6,907 nucleotides of DNA, taken from assembly GCA_016201195.1 (NCBI GenBank), contig JACQDI010000971.1, positions 1 through 6,907 of the forward strand. The letters run 5' to 3'. This DNA comes from Acidobacteriota bacterium. GTDB lineage: Bacteria > Acidobacteriota > Terriglobia > Bryobacterales > JACQDG01. The notes under the pieces are model-generated. The model had not been told where the DNA came from, did no database searches, and saw only the letters and a program-made list of their open reading frames with translations. Position numbers and translations under genes: made by a program. Shown piece by piece: positions 1-5,545 of this stretch (positions are counted from its first letter, which is position 1; each line of letters begins with the position of its first letter).

Positions 1-507
1 ACCCTGGCCGCCCAGCTTCAGAAACACTGCCACCTGCTTTCGGAAGACGCCCGCGCCCACCGCGACGAGCATTCGCTCGAAGTCCAGTTGCCGTTCCTGC
101 AGAAGCTCCAGCCCCACCTCCGATTCGTGCCCATCGCTGTCGGCATTGATGCCTTCGAGGCTCTGGAAATGCTCGGCCACGCCATGGCCCAGGCCGTTAC
201 CGCCGGCCGCCAGCGCGTCCTGATCGTCGCTTCGAGCGACATGAACCACTTCGAGAACGACGAGCGCACCCGCCTCAAGGACCGCCGCGCCATCGACCAG
301 GTCCTCGCCCTCGACCCGCGCGCCCTCTACGACACGGTCCGCCGCGAGCACATCTCCATGTGTGGCTACTGTCCCGCCGTCTCCATGCTGATCGCCGCCC
401 GCGACCTGGGCGCTAAAAACGCCGAACTGATCCGCTATGGCACCAGCGCGGACGTCTCCGGCGACTACAACCGCGTCGTCGGCTACGCCGGCTTGGTGGT
501 CTGGTAG
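1..507 (+). CDS. amrB: AmmeMemoRadiSam system protein B (MEMO1 family), 3' part only
   Basis: This is the C-terminal 168 residues of a MEMO-family protein; the 5' end lies outside the window and the frame is open from base 1. Three conserved blocks are visible: an E-H-S-L-E-V-Q-L-P block with His24 of the fragment, an S-S-D-M-N-H block (Asp80, His83), and a C-G-Y-C-P block (Cys121). These match the blocks carrying metal-binding residues in human MEMO1, so the metal site looks intact apart from the N-terminal histidine that is not in view. The protein ends with the family's G-D-Y-N-R-V-V-G-Y-A segment. In bacteria and archaea this family is often encoded near an AMMECR1-type protein and a radical SAM protein; neither is visible here, though they could lie upstream. 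The biochemical role of the bacterial protein is not settled. The family assignment is firm; the function is not. Confidence 0.93.
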   Translation, partial: TLAAQLQKHCHLLSEDARAHRDEHSLEVQLPFLQKLQPHLRFVPIAVGIDAFEALEMLGHAMAQAVTAGRQRVLIVASSDMNHFENDERTRLKDRRAIDQVLALDPRALYDTVRREHISMCGYCPAVSMLIAARDLGAKNAELIRYGTSADVSGDYNRVVGYAGLVVW

Positions 508-599
508 GGTAGCCCTCCGACTTGCCCGGAGTCGCCACCCTCTCCAGTTTCTTCGGCCTGCTCGCCTTGCGGCGAATTTCGGAAGTCGTCATTCACCGC

Positions 600-740
600 T
601 CACGGCGCCGGGAGAAAGTTCTCCAGGACCCACACTTCTCCCTTGCCTGTTCCGGCAGTGAACGCGATCCGTGTTCCATCGGGATGCACGCGCAGGTCAC
701 GGGCAACTGGGCGGTAGGTTATCTCCCGACGCCCCTGCTT
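600..740 (-). pseudogene. C-terminal remnant of a PD40/TolB-like beta-propeller protein
   Basis: Reading the minus strand from about 740 down to the TGA at 600-602 gives a tail containing R-D-L-R-V-H-P-D-G-T-R-I-A-F-T-A-G and then G-E-V-W-V-L-E-N-F-L-P-A-P. This is the classic last blade of a PD40 (WD40-like, TolB-type) propeller, and the V-W-V-L-E-N-F-L-P ending is common in acidobacterial serine/threonine kinases and other propeller proteins. The frame hits a stop (TGA at 756-758) just upstream, and nothing propeller-like is seen beyond about 740, so only some 45 codons survive. There is no start codon that could express it sensibly. It is a decayed or deleted gene end; whether the parent was a kinase or a plain propeller protein cannot be told. 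Confidence 0.75.
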
Positions 741-850
741 TTCACACTGCCTCCATCACCGAAGGTCCCGCAAACCGACGCAAGAACGGGGGAGGCAAAC
801 TTCGCTTCGTGGTCCATCTGATCCCGCCATCCCGGCCGGAGATCGCGAGC

Positions 851-1099
851 CCCACACGGCCGGGTGTCGACTCGGGGAAGCCGTTTCCGGCAAATCCACT
901 GGCAGTCGTGAACTCACCAGTCGAAGCGACCGTGAACGGGAAGGCGGCGGAGGTGCTAGCGGCCGTGGGATACCCCGGCGCTGTGGATGCCTATCAGGTG
1001 AATTTTCGGATCCCCCCGGACACGCCGCGCGGATTGGCCACGATCCGATTGAGCGCGGCGTGGATTGTCGGGCCTGAGGTGACGGTCGCGGTTCAATAA
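851..1099 (+). pseudogene. C-terminal remnant of a TIGR03437 (Solibacter C-terminal) domain protein
   Basis: From about 851 to the TAA at 1097-1099 the plus strand encodes some 82 residues typical of the TIGR03437 domain: a P-G-V-D-S-G-K-P-F-P start, an S-P-V-E-A-T-V-N-G block, A-E-V-L, then G-Y-P-G-A-V-D-A-Y-Q-V-N-F-R-I-P and a beta-strand ending in V-T-V-A-V-Q. In the family this domain is the extreme C-terminus of large secreted acidobacterial proteins. Here the frame stays open upstream to an ATG at 671, but the added residues look unrelated and lie antisense to the propeller remnant, so that ATG is probably not a real start. No signal peptide or body of the parent protein is present. An expressed small protein of 142 residues starting at 671 cannot be excluded, but a truncated gene end is the better reading. 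Confidence 0.72.
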
Positions 1100-1122
1100 G
1101 GGTGCGTCGCCCAGGTAGACCG

Positions 1123-2385
1123 CTACTCAACAAAGAGAGATCCCGCCGGCGTCGCTGGTTTTCGGCTGCGGGAGGACCGCCGCCTCGCCCCCGAGGACTT
1201 CCGCGCGCCCGTCGGCCTGCGCCGCCGCGTTTTCTTCGCCGGCTCCTCCACCGCCGCCGCTACTTCAACGGCCTCTGCTCCCCCCGCCTCTTCGCCCGTC
1301 GCCTCTTCACCGCTCCGCCTCCCCCCCTCTTCGCCCCGCGCATCCAACTCCGTCCCCGGAAACACCCGCAGCCCTCGCTCCGCATCCGCCTCGTTGCGCA
1401 CCAGCCCCTTGTCCTGGGCCAGGTTCAGGACCTCCTCAAACTCTGTGAACCCATACTCCTGGAGGCTGAACCCCGGATGCGCCGCGCGGAACAGCGCCCC
1501 CAGCTCCTTGGCCGGCATACCTACGGACAAGAACTGCCGGTTGTCTTCGAGCACCGACCGCAGCAGCGGCATGGCGTCCTCGCGGCTCAGCGCCGGCGGC
1601 GCCACTGCTTCTACCCGCTCCACTACGAACCCGCCTTCGCGCTTGTGCAGGCGCACGTGCCCCGCCGCCGCCAGCCTCTGCACGAGGTCGGAAAACGCGC
1701 TCGTGCCGTAGTCGCGCTCCGAAAATGCCGGGTCCAGTTGCAGCATGGTGCTCTTCAGCAAGCCCAGTTGCGCCTTTACCTCGCGGCGCTCGAGCGCGCT
1801 CATGGCCCGTTCGAGCAGCGGCAGCGCGTGCTCCAGCGGCAGCGCATCCGCCCGCCGCTCCCGCGGTTGCTTGTGCTGCTGCCCGCTTCCCCGCTGCTGC
1901 GGCTGTCGCGCCGGCCCCAGCAGCGATTCGTAGCTGATGAACTCGTGGCAATTCCGTTGCAGAATCGTGCTGGTGAAGGCCTTCCCGCCCACAATGAATA
2001 CCCGCTTGTTGTACTGCTTCAGCTTCTCCACCAGGGCCATGAAGTCGCTGTCCCCGCTCACGATGGTGAATGCGTTGATGTGGTCGCGCGTGAACGCCAT
2101 CTCCAGCGCGTCCAGCGCCAGGTTGATGTCCGCCCCGTTTTTGTCGCCGCGCGGGGAAGGGTCCCGCTGCACCATTTGTACCCCGTACTCAGTCAAAGCC
2201 CGCGTCGCGCTCGCTTGCCTTCCCCAGTTCGCATAGGCGATCTTGGTGACGATCTCGCCCCGCTCCTTCAATCCTTCCAGCACCGCCGATACATCGAACT
2301 CCCGACCCAACGTCGACTTCACACCGATCTCGATGTTGTCGTAGTCGATGAAGACAGCGATCTTCAATCTCTCTTCCATATCCAC
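1123..2385 (-). CDS. NYN domain (PIN-like nuclease fold) protein with two LOTUS/OST-HTH domains
   Basis: A 420-residue protein of the LabA/DUF88-type NYN family. Residues 7-155 form the NYN domain: I-D-Y-D-N-I (Asp14, Asp16, Asn17), N-G-A-D-I-N-L (Asp86) and S-G-D-S-D-F (Asp112, Asp114) supply the acidic cluster expected of a metal-dependent RNase. Residues about 185-258 and 268-345 look like two LOTUS/OST-HTH winged-helix modules, each with a Y-G-T/F-x-x-F core (226-231 and 311-316); such modules bind RNA in characterised proteins. Residues 346-382 are Glu/Ala/Gly-rich, and 384-410 are very basic (R-R-R-R and S-R-S-R-K), suggesting nucleic-acid contact. The start is GTG at 2385 or ATG at 2379, two codons later; neither has a strong Shine-Dalgarno sequence. 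The architecture is that of bacterial NYN-LOTUS proteins and eukaryotic MARF1-like proteins. An RNase or RNA-binding role is inferred; the target is unknown. There is no functional link to the LPS operon. Confidence 0.9.
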   Translation of the reverse strand: MDMEERLKIAVFIDYDNIEIGVKSTLGREFDVSAVLEGLKERGEIVTKIAYANWGRQASATRALTEYGVQMVQRDPSPRGDKNGADINLALDALEMAFTRDHINAFTIVSGDSDFMALVEKLKQYNKRVFIVGGKAFTSTILQRNCHEFISYESLLGPARQPQQRGSGQQHKQPRERRADALPLEHALPLLERAMSALERREVKAQLGLLKSTMLQLDPAFSERDYGTSAFSDLVQRLAAAGHVRLHKREGGFVVERVEAVAPPALSREDAMPLLRSVLEDNRQFLSVGMPAKELGALFRAAHPGFSLQEYGFTEFEEVLNLAQDKGLVRNEADAERGLRVFPGTELDARGEEGGRRSGEEATGEEAGGAEAVEVAAAVEEPAKKTRRRRPTGARKSSGARRRSSRSRKPATPAGSLFVE

Positions 2386-2531
2386 GAGTATGACACACCC
2401 CGGTAGTCCATGTAATTTTTGCTCACACTGTGTCCCGCAAAACTACAGTCGAAGCGCACCGCCTTCCATCCTAAACCATTGGTTTTGTTAGGGAACGCAC
2501 TATTGGCCCGTGAATTGCTACCCCTAGCGGC
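2386..2531. promoter_or_regulatory. Divergent intergenic region between the NYN gene and the small membrane-protein gene
   Basis: This is the only clearly non-coding gap in the right-hand part of the window, 146 bases and visibly AT-richer than its surroundings. It must hold the promoters of the minus-strand NYN gene and probably of the plus-strand 65-codon gene. On the minus strand a weak sigma70-like pair can be drawn (TTGCGG, complement of 2435-2440, and ATTACA, complement of 2411-2416, 18 bases apart). No convincing pair is seen in the plus direction. The region also holds the palindrome at 2473-2485. Confidence 0.45.
2473..2485. promoter_or_regulatory. Perfect 13-base palindrome, candidate operator
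   Basis: AAACCA-T-TGGTTT is a perfect inverted repeat with a single central base, inside the divergent intergenic region and 47 bases upstream of the ATG at 2532. Its size fits a dimeric regulator site, but one copy of a 6-base half-site can arise by chance in an AT-richer gap. No regulator gene is nearby, so the assignment rests on position and symmetry only. Confidence 0.25.
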
Positions 2532-2729
2532 ATGACACTCACGGGATTATCCAACCGCGGCCTGCTGGTCATCGCCGTTCTGGTGGGAATCCTGTGGGGA
2601 TTGATCTTCGCCGAGCGCGCCATCATCCGCCGCGCCCACCGCGAAAGCCAGTTACTGCTCCGCTCGCGCCCCTCCATGCCGGTCCAGTACGCGCAGCCGT
2701 CTCTTAGCCGCCCTTTGCGTCGAGGTTGA
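2532..2729 (+). CDS. Small single-span membrane protein, function unknown
   Basis: A 65-residue protein with a short polar N-terminus, one hydrophobic segment at residues 11-27 (L-L-V-I-A-V-L-V-G-I-L-W-G-L-I-F-A), and an Arg-rich tail (R-R-A-H-R at 33-37, R-P-L-R-R near the end). The positive-inside rule suggests the C-terminus stays in the cytoplasm. Third codon positions are GC-rich like those of the neighbours, which supports real coding. There is no good Shine-Dalgarno sequence before the ATG. The last 26 bases overlap the end of the convergent gene on the other strand. I do not recognise a family. It could be a conserved lineage-specific small protein or, less likely, a chance frame; the hydrophobic segment and codon use favour the former. 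Confidence 0.55.
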   Translation: MTLTGLSNRGLLVIAVLVGILWGLIFAERAIIRRAHRESQLLLRSRPSMPVQYAQPSLSRPLRRG

Positions 2730-3273
2730 TCTCGAAATACAGCAATTCCTGCCCCGTCCGCGCGTCCCGAATCCCCCGGATGTAAACCTTCGATCCCGGA
2801 ATCCGGTTCTTCACGATCCGGAAATAGAAAAACCCCTGCGCCCGGTCCCCCGCCTGCACCGCCGGAGCCACGAACGCCTTGGCGCTGATCATCGGCTCTT
2901 CCTTCGCCCGCCGGCCCCTTCCGATACCCGGAAGCCCCGGACCCTTTCCGAGGTCCGGCGCCGTAACTCTTCCGGTTCGCAGCACGTCCTCCGGCGGCAC
3001 CGCGTCCACCGTCTGCCCGTCGGAGGTGATCAACTGCACTCGCATCTTGCTCAATTGCAGCGCCCGGTCTGAGCCGTTAATCACCACCACCAGCACCGGC
3101 ACCACCCCCAGCTTGGCTGGATCCGTTTTGCCGAACGTCTGCTTGACCTTCTCCCCGCTGTCGTAGGCCTCGACCGCCAGCGTCACCTTGTCCGCCGTCT
3201 GCCGCGCCCGCGGCTCCTGCGCCCACACCGTAGCAAACGCGACCAGAAGGATGGCATAGTCTAGTTTGGGCAT
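2704..3273 (-). CDS. Secreted or periplasmic protein of unknown function
   Basis: A 189-residue protein with a likely Sec signal peptide (residues 1-18, Y-A-I-L-L-V-A-F-A-T-V-W-A then Q-E), with cleavage probably after Ala18. The mature part looks all-beta: a strand ending in V-P-V-L-V-V-V-I-N-G-S, a Gly/Pro/Arg-rich loop at about residues 108-121, then G-F-F-Y-F-R-I and a final strand E-L-L-Y-F-E-I-N-L. The pattern of a late F-Y-F strand followed by a C-terminal Y-F-E-I-N-L reminds me of a group of acidobacterial hypothetical secreted proteins, from memory and unverified. An AGGAGG (complement of 3289-3294) lies 15 bases before the ATG, a little far, and inside the waaA-lpxK coding sequence. 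Its start codon overlaps the waaA-lpxK start on the other strand. No enzymatic motif is seen. Confidence 0.75.
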   Translation of the reverse strand: MPKLDYAILLVAFATVWAQEPRARQTADKVTLAVEAYDSGEKVKQTFGKTDPAKLGVVPVLVVVINGSDRALQLSKMRVQLITSDGQTVDAVPPEDVLRTGRVTAPDLGKGPGLPGIGRGRRAKEEPMISAKAFVAPAVQAGDRAQGFFYFRIVKNRIPGSKVYIRGIRDARTGQELLYFEINLDAKGG

Positions 3274-5545
3274 GTTCTTTCTCTACAACCTCCTGGCCGC
3301 GCTGGTCCTGGTTCCCTACTACCTGTACCGCGCCCTGCGCCACGGCCGCTATGGCGGCACTCTGCGCCAGCGCCTGGGATTCCTCGACCCTTCTCTATCA
3401 CAGACCGGCCGCGCGACCGTCTGGTTACACGCCGTTTCGGTCGGCGAGGTTCTTTCCTGCCAGGAACTGGTGGCTGGCCTGCGCCGTGCCTTTCCGCACG
3501 CCCGCATCCTGGTTTCCACCACCACCGCCACCGGCCATACCATGGCCCGCGAAAAACTGAGCAACCTCGCCGACGGATTCTTTTACGCCCCGCTCGACTT
3601 TCCCTTCGCGGCCCGCCGCACACTCCACGCCCTTCGCCCGCGCCTGGTGATCATCGCTGAAACCGAGATCTGGCCCAACCTGTTCCGCCACGCGAAACGA
3701 CTCGGCGCCGGCTTGCTGGTGGTGAACGCCCGTCTCTCCGACCGCTCCGCGCCTCGCTACCGCGCCTTCCGCTTCTTCTTCCGCCGCGTGCTCGCGCTGC
3801 CCGATGCTATCCTCGCACAGTCGGATCTCGACCGTAGCCGTCTCCTCAATGCCGGCGCACCCCCGGAAAGGGTCGTTGTGGGCGGCAACCTGAAGTTTGA
3901 TTTCCGCCCCTCCCAGGCCCCGCCGTCTCCGGAGATCCTCGCTCTGCTCGAAAACCGCCGGCCCGTAATCCTCGCCGGCAGCACCCGCGAGACCGAGGAG
4001 CAGCCGGTCCTCCAGGCTTTTCTTCAAGTGTCTGAGCAATACAAGGATGCGATCCTCATCCTAGCCCCTCGCCACCCCGACCGTTTCGATGCCGTCGCCG
4101 AGTTGCTCTCCCAATCCGGTATCCCCTTCGTGCGGCGCTCGCGGCTGCCGTCGTCCTCCGCGCCCATTTTGCTCCTGGATTCCCTGGGCGAGCTGGCGTC
4201 TTTGTACGCCCTAGCCGATGTAGTGTTCATCGGTGGATCACTGGTCAACTGGGGCGGCCACAACGTCCTCGAGCCAGCATTTGTCTCGCGCCCTGTCATT
4301 GTCGGTCCCCGAATGCAAAATTTCCGCGCCATCGCCGACGCCCTTCTCGCCGCCGGCGGGCTCATCCAGATCGAAGGCCCGGGTGAGCTCGGCCCGGCCA
4401 TGCTTCGCCTCCTCGATCACCCCGTGGAAGCCGCCGCCATCGGTGAGCGGGCCCGCCGCCTTGCTGAATCTCACCGCGGCGCCACTGACCGCGCCCTCGA
4501 CCGCGCCACCGCGATCTACCACGCCGCCGTCCCAGACCCGCCTCCCGGCCCTCTCGCCCGCCTCGCGCTATGGCTGCCCGCTCGCATCTGGGAAGCGGTG
4601 GCCCGCCGCCGACGCCCGCGCCCCCGGCGCCTGTCCACTTTCACCATCAGTATCGGCAACCTCACCGCCGGCGGCGCCGGCAAGACCCCGGTGATTCTCT
4701 GGCTCGTCGAGCAACTCCAGTCCCGCGGCCTCTCCTGCGCTGTCCTCACCCGCGGCTACCGCCGGGCCTCGCAGGACCTCGCCGTGCTCGCTCCGGGCGA
4801 CTTCGCTTCCGCCGCCGAAACCGGCGACGAAGCTCAGCTCCTCCTCCGCCGCTCCCGTCTTCCCCTCGGCATCTCCGCCGACCGCTACCGCGCCGGAACC
4901 GAAATTGAGCGCCGCTTCCATCCCGACGTTTTCCTCCTCGACGACGGCTTTCAGCACCGCCAACTCTCGCGGGACCTCGACCTGGTTCTCATCGACGCAA
5001 CCGCCCCCTTCGGCGGCCGCGAGCTGCTGCCCCTCGGACGCCTCCGCGAGCCTCTCTCGGCCCTCGCCCGCGCCCATGCCATCCTGATCACCCGTGCCGA
5101 ACCTTCCGATCGCTGGGACGGTCTCCAACAGGAAATCCGCCGCCACAACTCCCGCGCCCCCATCTTCCTGGCCCGCTTCGAACCCGCCGCCTGGGTCGAC
5201 GCCTCCACCGGCGAGGAAAAGCCTCTGGACTTTCTCCGCGACCGCCCCGCCCTGGCCTTCTGCGGCATCGGCAACCCGCGCTCGTTCTTCGGCGCCCTCG
5301 AAACCCTCGGCCTCACCTTGGTCGCCCGCGTGGCCTTCCCCGACCATCACCGCTACTCCCCGAGCGACCTCGCCCGCCTCCGCGCCCAGACCCTCGTTAC
5401 CACCGAGAAGGACCTAGTGAACCTTCCGTCGCTCCCCCCGTCGCTCTACTGGCTCAAGACCCGCGTCGTTCTCGACAAGCCTGCAGATCTCCTCAGTCTG
5501 ATGCCATCGGCGTCCATCGGCCTCCATCGGCGGTTCCAGCCATGA
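3272..5545 (+). CDS. waaA-lpxK: WaaA-LpxK fusion: Kdo transferase joined to tetraacyldisaccharide 4'-kinase
   Basis: One uninterrupted 757-residue frame carries two full-length LPS enzymes. Residues 1 to about 420 are WaaA (GT30), which adds Kdo from CMP-Kdo to lipid IVA: an N-terminal membrane-anchor helix (2-20), H-A-V-S-V-G-E with the putative catalytic Glu59, E-T-E-I-W-P-N (130-136), P-R-H-P-D-R-F, and the donor-site block G-G-S-L-V-N-W-G-G-H-N (321-331) ending in Glu334. Residues about 421-430 are a Pro-rich linker. The rest is LpxK, which phosphorylates the lipid A disaccharide at 4': an internal amphipathic helix (428-445), P-loop G-G-A-G-K-T (467-472), T-R-G-Y-R-R, G-D-E-A-Q-L-L, D-D-G-F-Q-H (557-562), L-R-E-P, G-I-G-N-P, D-H-H-R-Y-S and T-E-K-D. 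Each half has its usual length (about 420 and 330). ATG 3272 is preferred over TTG 3266 because it matches the family N-terminus. Both act at the cytoplasmic face of the inner membrane. The promoter, if local, must lie inside the opposite-strand gene. Confidence 0.95.
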   Translation: MFFLYNLLAALVLVPYYLYRALRHGRYGGTLRQRLGFLDPSLSQTGRATVWLHAVSVGEVLSCQELVAGLRRAFPHARILVSTTTATGHTMAREKLSNLADGFFYAPLDFPFAARRTLHALRPRLVIIAETEIWPNLFRHAKRLGAGLLVVNARLSDRSAPRYRAFRFFFRRVLALPDAILAQSDLDRSRLLNAGAPPERVVVGGNLKFDFRPSQAPPSPEILALLENRRPVILAGSTRETEEQPVLQAFLQVSEQYKDAILILAPRHPDRFDAVAELLSQSGIPFVRRSRLPSSSAPILLLDSLGELASLYALADVVFIGGSLVNWGGHNVLEPAFVSRPVIVGPRMQNFRAIADALLAAGGLIQIEGPGELGPAMLRLLDHPVEAAAIGERARRLAESHRGATDRALDRATAIYHAAVPDPPPGPLARLALWLPARIWEAVARRRRPRPRRLSTFTISIGNLTAGGAGKTPVILWLVEQLQSRGLSCAVLTRGYRRASQDLAVLAPGDFASAAETGDEAQLLLRRSRLPLGISADRYRAGTEIERRFHPDVFLLDDGFQHRQLSRDLDLVLIDATAPFGGRELLPLGRLREPLSALARAHAILITRAEPSDRWDGLQQEIRRHNSRAPIFLARFEPAAWVDASTGEEKPLDFLRDRPALAFCGIGNPRSFFGALETLGLTLVARVAFPDHHRYSPSDLARLRAQTLVTTEKDLVNLPSLPPSLYWLKTRVVLDKPADLLSLMPSASIGLHRRFQP
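5504..5533 (+). repeat. Three-copy 10-base tandem repeat at the 3' end of waaA-lpxK
   Basis: CCATCGGC plus two variable bases occurs three times in a row (5504, 5514, 5524). Because 10 is not a multiple of three, each copy is read in a different frame (P-S, S-I-G, H-R). The array lies within the last 15 codons of the fusion gene, ending 9 bases before the waaF start codon. With only three copies it may be chance or a modest slippage site. Confidence 0.7.

Larger units (their letters stand above)
508..1122. other. Gene-poor stretch between the MEMO gene and the NYN gene
   Basis: These 615 bases contain no intact gene that can be supported. Positions 508-599 show nothing recognisable apart from two short weak hairpins (CGACT...AGTCG near 520 and TCGCC...GGCGA near 565) without T-tracts. 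Positions 600-740 and 851-1099 are the two gene remnants described separately. Positions 741-850, between them, show no recognisable coding signal on either strand and probably contain the deletion junction. Positions 1100-1122 are a short gap before the stop codon of the minus-strand NYN gene; no clear terminator is seen. Confidence 0.6.

Noticed and set aside
562..575. Hairpin TCGCC-TTGC-GGCGA downstream of the MEMO gene as a terminator
   Set aside because: The stem is only five base pairs and no T-tract follows.
671..1099. An intact 142-residue protein starting at ATG 671
   Set aside because: Only residues from about position 61 onward match TIGR03437; the N-terminal part is antisense to the propeller remnant and has no signal peptide, so the start is unlikely to be real.
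756..1133. A 125-codon minus-strand frame as the upstream part of the propeller remnant
   Set aside because: It is separated from the propeller tail by a stop at 756-758, shows no propeller blades, and is antisense to the TIGR03437 remnant.
1102..2406. A 434-codon open frame on the plus strand antisense to the NYN gene
   Set aside because: It is Arg/Pro/Leu-rich with no recognisable domain, as expected from the antisense of a GC-rich gene; the minus-strand frame has clear NYN motifs.
3251..3259. ATG-GCA-TAG mini-frame after AGAAGG, just upstream of waaA-lpxK, as a leader peptide
   Set aside because: Two codons only, lying inside the opposite-strand signal-peptide coding sequence; most likely chance.
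3425..4039. A 204-codon minus-strand frame antisense to the WaaA half
   Set aside because: No domain signal, and it lies entirely over WaaA coding sequence with conserved catalytic motifs.
4568..5350. A 260-codon minus-strand frame antisense to the LpxK half
   Set aside because: Gly/Glu/Ala-rich low-complexity translation with no motif; the plus strand carries complete LpxK motifs.
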